NCBI GenBank assembly: GCA_933207985.1
Contig: OW240912.1
Coordinates: 231,295,341-231,359,340 of the forward strand
Source of the DNA: Pelobates cultripes
Lineage: Eukaryota; Chordata; Amphibia; Anura; Pelobatidae
Reading direction: 5' to 3'
DNA: 64,000 bases
This document shows positions 10,474 through 21,555 of the stretch, piece after piece. The number at the start of each line of letters is the position of its first letter. Position 1 is the first letter of the stretch. The notes under the pieces were generated by a model. That model did not search any database, was not told the origin of the DNA, and saw only the letters and a list, made by a program, of their open reading frames with translations. A program made the position numbers and the translations under genes.

Positions 10474-10752
10474 GCTACACTTCCAAATGTTACTATTATG
10501 TCAAAGTATAATTAAGTAAATATGTTCTCCAGTTAGTCCCATATTTAATTGCTACCCAAACTTGCACACATGCAAGAGACTGCCAGAGACCAATATTTTA
10601 ATCCATACTCGCACCAACATAGCCACCTGGGTATAAGAAGTTATCGTCTCACTCTTAGTATTGTGTGGTGTATTACATAACATATTTCTTACAATAATCA
10701 ACAATAAAGATGAACTGTCACCTGTGAGGTTAGGGCTTAGCTAGATTCAGTA
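10474..10752. other. unique spacer between Ty3 and CR1 elements
   Basis: No recognisable gene or repeat. Confidence 0.5.
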
Positions 10753-10989
10753 TAGAAACATAGAAACATAGAATGTGACGGCAGATAAGAACCATTCGGC
10801 CCATCTAGTCTGCCCAATTTTCTAAAAACTTTCATTAGTCCCTAGCCTTATCTTATAGTTAGGATAGCCTTATGCCTATCCCATGCATGCTTAAACTCCT
10901 TTACTGTGTTAACCTCTACCACTTCAGCTGGAAGGCTATTCCATGCATCCACTACCCTCTCAGTAAAGTAATACTTCCTGATATTATTT

Positions 10990-13600
10990 TTAAACCTTTG
11001 TCCCTCTAATTTAGACTATGTCCTCTTGTTGTGGTAGTTTTTCTTCTTTTAAATATAGTCTCCTCCTTTACTGTGTTGATTCCCTTTATGTATTTAAATG
11101 TTTCTATCATATCCCCCCTGTCTCGTCTTTCCTCCAAGCTATACATGTTAAGATCCTTTAACCTTTCCTGGTAAGTTTTATCCCGCAATCCATGAACCAG
11201 TTTAGTAGCCCTTCTCTGAACCCTCTCTAAGGTATCAATATCCTTCTGAAGATACGGTCTCCAGTACTGTGTACAATACTCCAAGTGAGGTCTCACCAGT
11301 GTTCTGTACAATGGCATGAGCACTTCCCTCTTTCTACTGCTAATACCTCTCCTATACAACCAAGCATTCTGCTAGCATTTCCTGCTGCTCTATTACATTG
11401 TCTGCCTACCTTTAAGTCATCAGAAATAATCACCCCTAAATCCCTTTCCTCATATGTTGAGGTTAGAACTCTATCAAATATTCTGTACTCTGCCCTTGGG
11501 TTTTTACGTCCAAGATGCATTATCTTGCACTTATCCACATTAAATGTCAGTTGCCACAATTCTGACCATTTTTCTAGTTTACCTAAATCATTTGTCATTT
11601 GGCTTATCCCTCCTGGAACATCAACCCTGTTACATATCTTAGTATCATCAGCAAAAGACATACCTTACCATCAAGACCTTCTGCAATATCACTAATAAAA
11701 ATATTAAAGAGAATGGGTCCAAGTACAGATCCCTGAGGTACCCCACTGGTGACAAGTCCAAGCTTCGAATATATTCCATTAACTACAACCCTCTGTTGCC
11801 TGTCACTCAGCCACTGTCTTACCCATTCAACAATATTGGAATCCAAACTTAAAGATTGCAGTTTATTGATAAGCCTTCTATGTGCAACAGTGTCAAAAGC
11901 CTTACTGAAATCTAGGTAAGCAATGTCTACTGCACCACCCTGATCTATAATTTTAGTTACCCAATCAAAAAAATCAATAAGATTAGTTTGGCATGATCTC
12001 CCTGAAGTAAACCCATGTTGTCTCTGATCTTGAAATCCATGTGTTTTTAGATGTTCATCAATCCTATCCTTTAACATGGTTTCCATCACTTTCCCCACTA
12101 CTGAAGTAAGGCTTACTGGCCTATAGTTGCCCGACTCCTCCCTATTACCTTTCTTGTAAATGGGCACAACATTCGCTAACTTCCAATCTTCTGGGACTAC
12201 TCCTGTTAACAATGATTGGTTAAATAAATCTGTTAATGGTTTTGCTAGTACACCACTAAGCTCTTTTAATAGCTTTGGGTGTATTCCATCAGGTCCCATT
12301 GACTTATTTGTCTTTACTTTTGACAGTTGAAATAGAACCTCTTCCTCTGTAAACTCACGTGTAATAAATGACTCATTTATCCTTTTTCTCAACTGAGGTC
12401 CCTTTCCTTCATTTTCTTCTGTAAATACAGAACAAAAATATTCATTGAGGCAGTCAGCCTGACCTTTATCCTCTTCTACATACCTTCCTTCTTTTGTTTT
12501 AATCTAACTAATCCTTGTTTTACTTTTCTTTTCTCATTTATGTATCTAAAAAATGTTTTGTCCCCCTTTTTTACTGACTGTGCTATTTTCTCTTCTGTGT
12601 GTGATTTGGAAGCTCTTATAACTTGCTTAGCCTCTTTCTGCCTAATCTTATAGATCATTTTGTCTCCCTCACTCTGGGTTTTTTTATAATTCCTAAATGC
12701 TAACTTTTTGTTTTTAACTATTTTGGCCACATCTGCGGAGTACCACAGTGGTTTCTTGAATTTTTTGCTTTTACTGACAAGCCTAATGCAATTTTCTGTT
12801 GCCTTCAATAGTGCAACTTTTAAATAATCCCATTTTTCTTGGACTCCATTTAAATTGCTCCAGTCTGATAATGACTCCTCTACCCATATTCTAATTTTAG
12901 AAAAGTCTGTTTTTCTAAAGTCTAAAACTTTTGTTTTTGTGTGGTGTGACTCAGTCACTGTTCTTATATTAAACCACACTGACTGATGATCACTGGATCC
13001 TAAACTTTCACCTACAGTAATATCTGATACCAAATCTCCATTTGTTAACACTAAATCTAGTATGGCCTCTTTACGAGTTGGCTCCTCAACAACTTGTTTT
13101 AGAGACAATCCCAGTAGGGAGTTTAGAATATGTGTGCTCCTGGCACAAGTAGCTAATTTTGTTTTCCAATTTACATCAGGAAGATTAAAGTCACCCATGA
13201 TGATAACTTCCCCCTTCATTGTCATTTTAGCTATTTCCTCAACTAGTAGATTATCTAACTCTTCAATTTGTCCTGGGGCCTATAAATCACACCTACACGA
13301 GTTACTGTGTGATTACCAAATTCTAACGTAGCCCAAACGGACTCTATGTTTGCCTCACTAACTTTTATTAGGCTAGATTTTATGCTATCCTTCACATACA
13401 AGGCCACCCCTCCCCCTTTCTTGCCTTCCCTATCTTTCCTATATAAAGAGTACCCTGGTATTGCTATGTCCCAGTCATTTTCTCATTGTACCATGTCTCA
13501 GTAACAGCGACTAAATCTACACTATCAGTTGCCATTATTGCCACAAGTTCATGGATCTTATTCCCTAAACTGCGAGCATTTGTAGACATGACTCTAAGCT
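10990..13600 (-). pseudogene. CR1 ORF2: endonuclease and reverse transcriptase, frame-broken
   Basis: The reading begins near 13600 with an endonuclease start (STNARSLGNK) and the motif VTETWY. It breaks, then resumes at 13225 with GDFNLPDVNW and SSDHQSVW, the catalytic GDFN and SDH motifs of AP endonucleases. The RT follows at 12392-11604 with [24 protein letters not shown] and [10 protein letters not shown]. The catalytic ADD box is in FADDTKI at ~11650, in the next frame. The C-terminal piece (11359-11006) includes RPHLEYC and VQRRATKL, typical of CR1. There are at least four frame changes or stops: near 13490, 12480, 11650 and 11340. Every domain is present, so this is a recent full-length-type ORF2 now inactive. 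Confidence 0.9.
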
Positions 13601-13693
13601 TATCATTTTTTTAACACACTTGCTACAGGCACCTTCTGTCCTTGTTTTGGGGGACAATTGGATTGATGTTTTATCACCCTTTTGCCCCCCCTC

Positions 13694-14611
13694 CTAGTTT
13701 AAATACATCCTAGCAAAACCTCTGAACTGCTCACTGAGAACATTTGTTCCCTTTTGAGAAAGATGCAAACCATCTTTTTTGTACAGCTTATCTCCATTCC
13801 AAACAGAGCTACCATGAGAAATAAAGCCAAATCCTTGCTCCCGACACCATTCACCAAGCCACAAATTAAAGTCCCTAATACGCATCCGCCTGTCGTTCTG
13901 AGTGTTATGCACAGGCAGAACTTCAGAGAATGACAGTGTGGAAGCAACCTGCCGTATATCATTGGCAAAAACACTAAAAACTTCCTTAACCTCTGAAACC
14001 TCATTGCAAGCCAAGTCATTTGTCCCTAGATGGACAAGTACATCCAATTCCCCTTCCTGCTTTGCTTGCTTAACAATATTACAGATACGTCTCCTGTCTC
14101 TGTGAGCAGTAGCTCCGGGAAGACACCTCACAAGACCACCATTGTCCATCTCCACACCTCTTATAATGGAATCACCCAACAACAACTGCTTTCTATTAGG
14201 CCTCACCATAGTCTCCAAGCCGGTCTCCACAACACCACTAGCCTCAGTGCCTCTCTCCACAACACCACTAGCCTCAGTGCCTCTCTCCACAACACCACTA
14301 GCCTCAGTGCCTCTCTCCACAACACCACTAGCCTCAGTGCCTCTCTCTACAACACCACTAGTCTTAGTGCCTCTACTAGTCCCTCTCTCCACAACACCAC
14401 TAGCCTCAGTGCCTCTCTCCACAACACCACTAGCCTCAGTGCCTCTCTCCACAACACCACTGGCCTCAGTGCCTCTCTCCACAACACCACTAGCCTCAGT
14501 GCCTCTCTCCACAACACCATTACACTCTGAAAGTGCAGAAAATGAATTATGAAGAGCAACAGACTGTGCAAAATGCCTTTTATCCACAACTCTATAACGT
14601 TTGACAACCAC
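13694..14611 (-). CDS. CR1 ORF1 protein with SGNH/GDSL esterase domain
   Basis: 305 codons. After a short N-terminal segment, residues ~33-130 are a tandem array of the decapeptide GVVERGTEAS. From ~140 onward is an SGNH-hydrolase fold: block I is GDSIIRG, block III is LGTND, and the terminal Asp-His pair is in DGLHLSQKG. CR1 and L2 LINEs commonly encode an esterase in ORF1 that binds nucleic acid in the retrotransposition particle; its substrate is not settled. The frame is intact from the chosen Met to the stop. A zinc-finger or PHD region seen in some CR1 ORF1 proteins is not visible, so the N-terminus may be missing. The antisense open frames at 14030-14552 are mirror images of the tandem repeat. 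Confidence 0.85.
   Translation of the reverse strand: MVVKRYRVVDKRHFAQSVALHNSFSALSECNGVVERGTEASGVVERGTEASGVVERGTEASGVVERGTEASGVVERGTSRGTKTSGVVERGTEASGVVERGTEASGVVERGTEASGVVERGTEASGVVETGLETMVRPNRKQLLLGDSIIRGVEMDNGGLVRCLPGATAHRDRRRICNIVKQAKQEGELDVLVHLGTNDLACNEVSEVKEVFSVFANDIRQVASTLSFSEVLPVHNTQNDRRMRIRDFNLWLGEWCREQGFGFISHGSSVWNGDKLYKKDGLHLSQKGTNVLSEQFRGFARMYLN
14222..14522 (-). repeat. 30-bp minisatellite inside CR1 ORF1
   Basis: About ten head-to-tail copies of a 30-bp unit whose plus-strand core is ACCACTAGCCTCAGTGCC. Thirty bases is ten codons, so the ORF1 frame is preserved through the array. Most units differ by 0-2 bases; a variant near 14345-14390 has a 12-bp insert that also keeps frame. 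Confidence 0.95.
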
Positions 14612-14615
14612 TAGT

Positions 14616-16327
14616 AGAAATGTCAGCAGTTCTGTTTATTACAATATACACTGTTTTCTGTTGCTAGGCTGCAGGAGCATCATCTATGCCCCCAAATCAC
14701 TTCATTAAGACAAAGTGATTTTGATGCTTAGACTGCTCCGTTAATATTTTTCTTGATGTGATATGATTTAAAACACTCTCAGGGTATGGTGACAAGGTTA
14801 TTAGTTTCCTTGTAAATAAAAACATAGCATAGTCACACCTTTACTGTGCAAAACAGCACACAAAACAAAGCAGACGGAATCTGGAATGCTCACAAAATAT
14901 TTATTACTGTGTCATAGATTATGTGCTTAATCTCTTCTGGCAACTTTTTTACATTTCTAAGAGTTATGGGTTTGAAAAGTCACAGCTAAGATTACTTAAT
15001 GAGCATTTGCCACCCTGGAAGTGGAAGTAGTTTCGATGTGTTTTAGTCAGCTGCTCGCTTTATTACCTCCCTTCTGTACTAAAAGTGACAAGTCGAGCAC
15101 ATTATAGAGAGCTCAGATGTGTTATGTAGATGAAGCCTGCAGCAATATCTGCCTGCTCTCTATTATTTATGATGTCTATATAATACAATGGACTGAGATT
15201 TAAACCATTGTGATGCAGTTTGTTTTCCAGGGTTCTAAAGTACAGCACATTTTAGAGAGAATTGCATCTCTGTTACATATTAATCAAATCTATCCTACAT
15301 ACAGCTCTTACGCTGTAAAATAAAAGGCAAAAGAAAGATTAAAGCTTTTGGCTTTTTCTCAGCTGTCAAAGACTAGCAATAAAATAATAATAAGGGCTTC
15401 TAAATAATGTGTGTGTGACAGGTCTTTGCTCAGTATTACAATCTTTTATAGAGGTTAACTACAAAATAGGTTCCAGTGAATGATTAGAAACAAGGCAACA
15501 TCTAATACTGTAATGCAAACTGCTACATATTTCTTTCTGTTCTTTTCTTTTCTTTTTTTCTTTCACGTTCTGCTTGTTTGGTGAGGTCCTTGCTGCAGAA
15601 TTAAGCAGCCTTTATATGGCATGATTGTGGTGATCCTATAGTTCCTTGCAGGCCTTTTTTAATCTATTTCAGCTGTGTTCTGCATAAGTATTATGTCCTA
15701 TTGCCCTAGACATGTGTCAGATATGTTTTGCGTAAAGGGGGAAAAAAGAAAGAAAACAGTTTTGATTATGTATGGAACTCTGCAGAGTTTGTGGTTTCAG
15801 ATTGTTTATATTATAGGTCTAAGGATGGGGAAATTAAATATTTTTTTTTCGCCCCCCCAAAAAAATTCTTAACTGTTGGTCTTCATTTAAAATTAACTAT
15901 TAATTACAGAGATGGTTTATTTAATCAGTTTTGGTTTCTGTGAAAGTATGTTTTCATTAACCCACTTGCTGCTATGCAAGAAGTAAAAATGAAACCATTG
16001 AGTGGAGTAGCTGCCAGCTTGGAAATCACCAGTACAAAACAAAGGTGAGGTTTTTCCTAAGTGTATAGAAGGATTAAATTATTAAAATACAAATAGCGTA
16101 TTTTAATGGCTTGTGTTTTTTTTTATTTTTATAAATGATAAGATGTCCTGAAAATAATGGTTGAAGCCATTTGCTAGTCCATAAAATTAAGTATGCAATT
16201 ACGTAAAGTCCATAAACTAGCACTGGCAGTACAATACCAATACTGCATTGTGTTCTTCACCATGACACTATCTTAGGATGGTAACTTTTAAAGAAATCAG
16301 TCCTCCAAATGTCTACCTTGTTAGAGC
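14616..16327. other. unique DNA with one conserved-like island and a weak exon-like block
   Basis: The stretch 15000-15240 is less AT-rich and more complex than its flanks and could be a conserved non-coding element. At 15981-16044 a block lies between a CAAG and GTGAGG. It is open in two frames but weakly supported as an exon. The frames at 15675-15943 are low-complexity and unconvincing. Confidence 0.3.
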
Positions 16328-16335
16328 CACTCTGG

Positions 16336-16632
16336 CAGAGGCGACTCTAGACTTTATGAGGCCTTAGGCGAAACTCAAACATGAGGCCCCACTAACTGAG
16401 AGTGTGTCTGACAGAAAGTATCCTTGTGTGTGTGAATGTATGTCTCTGTCAGCATGTTTGCGTTTTTGTCTGAGACCGTATGTGTATGGGGTAGCTGCTT
16501 GAAGTGTGTTGTGTGTCACTGACCGAGGACCTGACACAGTCTGCCAAAAGGCGGTTTAGGCGGCCGCGAGGCCCCAGCCAGCGCGAGGCCTTAGGCGGCC
16601 GCCTAAACCGCCTAATTAGAGAGCCGCCTCTG
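16336..16632. mobile_element. hAT-type MITE with 8-bp TSD
   Basis: A perfect 8-bp duplication CACTCTGG lies at 16328-16335 and 16633-16640. The ends are CAGAGGCGACTCT and, inverted, AGAGCCGCCTCTG. Subterminal GGCGG/CCGCC blocks give it a high-GC right half, with an internal hairpin near 16545-16610. There is no transposase. CAGAGGCG-type ends with 8-bp duplications are typical of hAT elements. Confidence 0.88.
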
Positions 16633-16688
16633 CACTCTGGCGTTCTATAAGTTGTGTTTCTGTGAAACTAACAGCAATTTAAGTGAGA

Positions 16689-17145
16689 TTAAAGGGACTC
16701 TCCAGTGCCAGGAAAACATATCTGTTTTCCTGGCACTGCAGGACCCTGCAGTGACCCTCTCCATCCCACCCCCATCCCATGCTGCCTGAATTCAGTGCCA
16801 ACGTCCCTCGGAGCTGGGTCAGGCTCCGCTCATGCTCCGTCCCTTCGTCAGCCGGTGGCGGAGACCCAATGTGCACGCATTATTCAATGCTTTCCTTTGG
16901 GGAATCTGGCGACATTAGAGGTCCTCATGCATAGCGTGAGAACATCCAGCGTCGTTTAAAATACTTTTCGTGTTCTAAGAAGTCCCTCTAGACAGCCACT
17001 AGAGGAGGACTTAACCCTCCAAGGTAATTATTGCAGTTTATAAAAACTGCAATAATTACACATGCAGGGTTAAGGGTTGTGGGAGTTGGCACCCAGAGCA
17101 CTCCGATAGGCAGAAGTGATCTGGGTGCCTGGAGTGTCCCTTTAA
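16689..17145. mobile_element. T2/Kolobok-like MITE
   Basis: TTAA-bounded, with termini TTAAAGGGACTCTCCAG and CTGGAGTGTCCCTTTAA (16 of 17 bases complementary). Contains subterminal inverted copies of CCAGGAAAACA, then a TTTATAAAAACTGCAA hairpin near 17030-17055. The frames at 16679-16959 are chance openings in its GC-rich half. Confidence 0.85.
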
Positions 17146-17929
17146 GTGAGTAGAGGTAGGCTGCCCAAGTCCATGGACTGTGAATATCACTTGTTTATCG
17201 AGTAAAGTGTGAAAATATATCAGCTTCAAGAAATGTGTTTCAATGGCTGAACAGCCACACACAAGCTATAGCTGCGAAGCATGCAGTGACGTGGTGTGTA
17301 ACAACCACTGGACTTTGGAATGGTGGAAAGGATTTCTTTGTAATTATGAATTGAATTTCTCCATCTGTTACCATCAGTCCAACCGATGACTCTGAGTATG
17401 GTGTTAACCTGTTTGGTTGATGCCAGGTGAATGCTATTGGATTGACTGCGTAGAGCCCAACAATATATTTTATGGAGAAAGAATAATTGCCTAAGCTTGT
17501 TGTTTCATGGTTTGGGCAGGGACTTATAGGTTCAGTGGAGGAACACTGTGAGTTACAACTTGCTTTGACAATTGATATGATTGTGAATTTTGTGAACATA
17601 GTTTGAGGCCAATTCCAGTTTTGAGTTGGCATTCATGAACATTGCTTTAGATATGGTTTGTGGATGCATTTCAGTGTTGACTGCCATCAAGGCTTACTTG
17701 CCCAATGTCACTGTTAGAATTCACAAAATGTTTGTGGTAAAAGAGAAACATAACAATTCACTCAAATGTTTTCCCAGATGGTGGTTATGGTAAAGTCAAT
17801 CAACTGTTGGAAAAGATCATGCTTTTGGAATGAGGTGTTCAGTGTGTTTGTGTCCACATTATTTGGGCGATGATGTGTGCCTCACATCTTCATTCAGCAG
17901 CTTTCAAACTCAACTACCCAAACACATTA
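17146..17929. other. unique DNA
   Basis: No element ends or domains recognised. The 130-codon minus-strand frame at 17240-17632 has no family signature. Confidence 0.4.
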
Positions 17930-18600
17930 CATAAGCTAAAAAGAGACATGTATCCATCAAGTTCAACCTTCCTAACATCTGCTTTTTGCTGTTAAACCAA
18001 AAGAAGGCAACAAAAATAAATACTGTCTAAAGCACTTCCAATTTTGCAACAAACTATGGAAAAATATCCTTCTTGACCCCAGAATGGCAGTCAAATTTAT
18101 CCCTGGATCAAGAAACTATTACCCTATAATTGAAAAATTATATCCTTGAATATTATGTTTTTGCAAGTATGCATCTAGTTGTTGTTTAACCCCTTAAGGA
18201 CCAAACTTCTGGAATAAAAGGGAATCATGACATGTCACACATGTCATGTGTCCTTAAGGGGTTAAACATCTGTACACACTCTGATAAAACCCCATTTTCA
18301 GGCAGAGAATTCACATCATTATTGTTCTTATTGTAAAAAAAAACCTTTCCTATGCCTTAGACTAAATGTCCTTTCTTCCAGTCTAAATGCATGGCATTGT
18401 ATCCTATGTATAGTCCTCTTTGTGAATAGATTATGTGATGGTAGCCTAAAAGCTTTACGTGGATCTGGGCAGAGACTCAAGTGCTTTTGGTTCCTTCTTA
18501 GTTTACTTTTGGAGTTGGGCCTGAAATTTGCTAGATAATAAAAAAAAGTGATAATTCTTGAGTTTTTAAACCTAAAAACAAAAGTGGACATGTTTTGCCC
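17930..18600 (-). mobile_element. LINE 3' end fragment (CR1/L2-like)
   Basis: Read on the minus strand, this gives the last part of a LINE ORF2 and its 3' UTR. NSLPENGVL is followed, after a nested insertion, by NNLDAYLQK. The tail then contains GGTTGAACTTGATGGA, a motif typical of CR1/L2-group 3' ends in tetrapods. It is a different family from the CR1 at 10753. The 87-codon frame at 18328-18591 is out of register with the real coding frame in part. Strongly 5'-truncated. Confidence 0.6.
18186..18265. mobile_element. 80-bp palindromic TTAA MITE nested in a LINE
   Basis: TTAACCCCTTAAGGACC at the left and TCCTTAAGGGGTTAA at the right form near-perfect inverted ends with TTAA at both borders. 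The middle, ATGACATGTCACACATGTCAT, is also self-complementary. It splits the LINE reading between NSLPENG and NNLDAYL, so it inserted later. Confidence 0.8.
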
Positions 18601-19632
18601 ACTCGGGCCAGATAATACTTACGTGAATTAAACCATAATTATACAGATGTAGAATTTAGTTTTTATCTCCTGGATAAACATTAATATGCACAAAGCAAAT
18701 ATCATGAATGTGTCATCATAATTAATTAGCATTAATAAAAAGAATAGCTTGTGCCTAACCTTTACAACTAAGTCTAAAACTTTAAGCATGAAACTATTGT
18801 AACTGAATGAATAGTTTAGCAACGTTCACGTCTGTTTTTGTTATTGTACACATTTTACAAATTTAACATGAATGCAAGCTTTTACTTTTAGGAATTGTAA
18901 ACTAATCCAGTACGATTTAGTAAAGAGGATTATGTTGATTTGTGGATCATAATCAACTAATTCATACTTCAGCATATTTCAACTTTTATTTCTAATTATA
19001 TGCATTTGCTTGTCATAACAAACTTTGTATTTTTAATTAGCTCTAAACCACAATATGCTTTGTAACTATGGTACTATATACTGTTGTGTGTATATTATAG
19101 AATTTATTTGATTTTTTGGGGTTAAGGGTCAACTTTAGCAACTCAATGAATACATTTTAAAGCCAAACAGAATTACATAGGTCTTATTTGATGTCTGGCT
19201 GTGCTTCAGTTAATAAAATACCATGGCGTTGACTGTTTAGGTGGTGGAGAAGACTTAAAAGCTTATACTATTAAGGCATTTTATACAAGTTAAATGTACA
19301 GTTCCTCTGCACAGCCTCACAGAGGAAATAAATGAACTGATCAGTTCCATATATATGTGTAAGTGTAACATAATGTGGATCTGTGCTACTGCCAGTGGTG
19401 GCACAGAAACATATAAAGCTTAAACAACTACTATCCACTTCTGCTGCCATGATGGACACCTTATTTATGCTCCTTTCAGTGGTGAGGTCTCTGACTTATT
19501 ATTTCTACTTTTCATCTCTACTTGAGCAAGACTAATATTAAAGGAATGTGAAGAAATCAAATATAATTTTCATTATAACTAAAAGTGTCAAAGAATCAAT
19601 GGGGCTTTAATTAAAACTCAGTGCAGTCAATA
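18601..19632. other. unique AT-rich DNA
   Basis: No gene or repeat that I can support. Confidence 0.5.
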
Positions 19633-19899
19633 AATATTCCTTTAAAAGGTAGTCAGTAACCATATGAAGTTAAAAAACTCTTTATAGCACATAAAACAAA
19701 GTAAAACTATAAGGATATTGACATAACATGTTTCCACCAAACTCAGGGTCTTCCTAAGGTGCGTCTGTGCATACAATGTCTATTCATAAACATAAATATT
19801 CCCCCTAATATACCCCATCTTTACAGTTTTACTTTGTCTTATGTGCAATAAAAAGTTTTTAACTTCATCTGGTTCCTGGCTACCCTTTGAAGGAATATT
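19633..19899. repeat. foldback (inverted) repeat, ~80-bp arms
   Basis: The arm 19633-19715 starts AATATTCC and is the diverged inverted copy of 19820-19899, which ends GGAATATT. About 100 bp of single-copy loop separates them. The arms differ at several bases and small gaps. No obvious target duplication, so I cannot assign a transposon class. Confidence 0.7.
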
Positions 19900-20451
19900 G
19901 CTGCTTTCTGATGGACCTGACACTTGAAGTATTTTACCCAGCATCAACCTTAGATTGATGAAATGCCTGTACAGCCTAGAGCCACCTCCTAACTGGCTCT
20001 TTAATTTGTGAGTGTTCCAAGTTAACATTTTCATCTCATAGGGTATACATCTTCATCATCATAAGAAGTAAAAATAAGTAGTGCTTTCAGGACCAAAAAT
20101 GTGTTTGCAAATGACAGCATATATTATTACCAACAGCTTGTTATTAATTCTGAGAAAAGTAACAAGGAACAATTGTGTAGTTGTTATCGTGGTTTTTCCG
20201 GGTTACATTACTTCTTTTGAAGTGTTGCACTATAGGATCTGGATCAAAATGGCCTTTAGAGACAACATTTATAAATGTATAAAATAATTTATAATGTATA
20301 ACCTCATTCTATCTTTCTTCTTGTTGATAAATTATAATATTCAACGCGAAAATTTTGTGGACTTAAGTGGATGGAATTTATATAGAGAGTGTTTACAGAC
20401 TACACTGCTTAAAATGTGTACCAAACGTTCTTGGGTTATGAGATTAGCTAC

Positions 20452-20545
20452 TAAAGGGACACTATAGGCACAAGACCAACTTTAGCTTCATGAAGCAGTT
20501 TTTGTGTATTGCTCATGCTTCTACAGTCTAGCTGCTCAATTCTCG
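20452..20545. mobile_element. T2-like MITE, one end only
   Basis: TAAAGGGACACTATAGGCAC is the characteristic left terminus of the T2-type MITEs in this window, followed by AGCTTCATGAAGC. The matching right end is not found before L1-like sequence begins, so the copy is truncated. Confidence 0.6.
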
Positions 20546-21555
20546 GACCAAGGGTCCAGGTATTTAGAAAGAATGAGTATTTATTCATCAAGATACAATG
20601 TAATTCTTCCATATATTGAACTGATTCTGCCCTCTTAATCTCTTATGGATGGTGCTTTAATAATTTTCCAGAAGTGATGAATCAATTGGTTTGCTGCACT
20701 CAGGTGATGTTTAAGCAAAAAACTTTAAAAACCTGAGAGTGACTCTGGGAGTAAGTAAAAGAGTGTGGCTTTAGGAGTGTATATCAGAGACACGTGTAAC
20801 TAGATGTATAAATGATATGATTTGTTTCCAGAATTGTTCAGTTGTAGGGCATGTCCACTAAATATGTGATGGAGTTCCTCCAGGTTGTAAACAACGTCAA
20901 CATTTGTCTTGAGTGTTTGGAAAAAGTTTCTGCAAAAGTGATGGGGAATAATTCTATTTAGTTAATTGTTTGTAGTTACTTTCCTGTGTGGCAACATTGT
21001 AAGAGGACCTTTGTAGAAAAACTAATACTTTTTTCCATTTTGATGGTGATAAGAAGTTATTTAACTCTGGGGCACAAACATAAGTAAAACGAGGAAGGGA
21101 TATATGTTTGGCTTGTAGTAAAAGGTCAAAAAAGGTAGAGAGATTTTTGAGTGAGTGTGTCAAACAGTACTTCTCAAATTTAGATAAGGGACAGAGACCT
21201 GGGAAGCCACGAGTCACAGTCTGAATAAAGAGCAGCAATTGATAGAGAGAATATAGCAAAGTTGGTGTGTGAGGGTGTGTGAAGGTATGTAGGGGTTTGA
21301 CATCCTGCTGAGTGAACATTGTTCCAAGGGTTAAATAGACAGAGTTAGAATATTTGGAGTATAGTATGCCTTGGTGCCCTGGGGAGAATTCTTGGCTAAA
21401 GAGAGAGTAAAGAGGGTAAAGGTATGGTGATTGTCACATTTATATGACTCAACACACAGAATATAAACCCACCAAAGAGGGACAAAAAAAGAGTCTATAA
21501 TGGTTCTTAGAGTGGTTGGGCTAAACAAACGTAAGTAAGATAAGTATAATGTCAC

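Larger units (their letters stand above)
10753..14615 (-). mobile_element. near-full-length CR1 LINE
   Basis: Non-LTR retrotransposon on the minus strand. The 3' end (10753 onward) carries a CR1-type tail: read on the minus strand it finishes in ATTCTATG/TTTCTATG octamers after TGCCGTCAC. ORF1 encodes an SGNH esterase and ORF2 an AP endonuclease plus reverse transcriptase. ORF2 has several frame breaks, so the copy is dead or nearly so, although its sequence is well preserved. Two further fragments of the same family lie at 24561-25681 and 46513-47420. The 5' boundary was placed just upstream of ORF1 and may be a 5' truncation. Confidence 0.88.

Noticed and set aside
14030..14552. Two plus-strand open frames with Thr/Ser/Leu-rich repeats
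   Set aside because: Antisense of the 30-bp minisatellite in CR1 ORF1. The sense strand carries the esterase.
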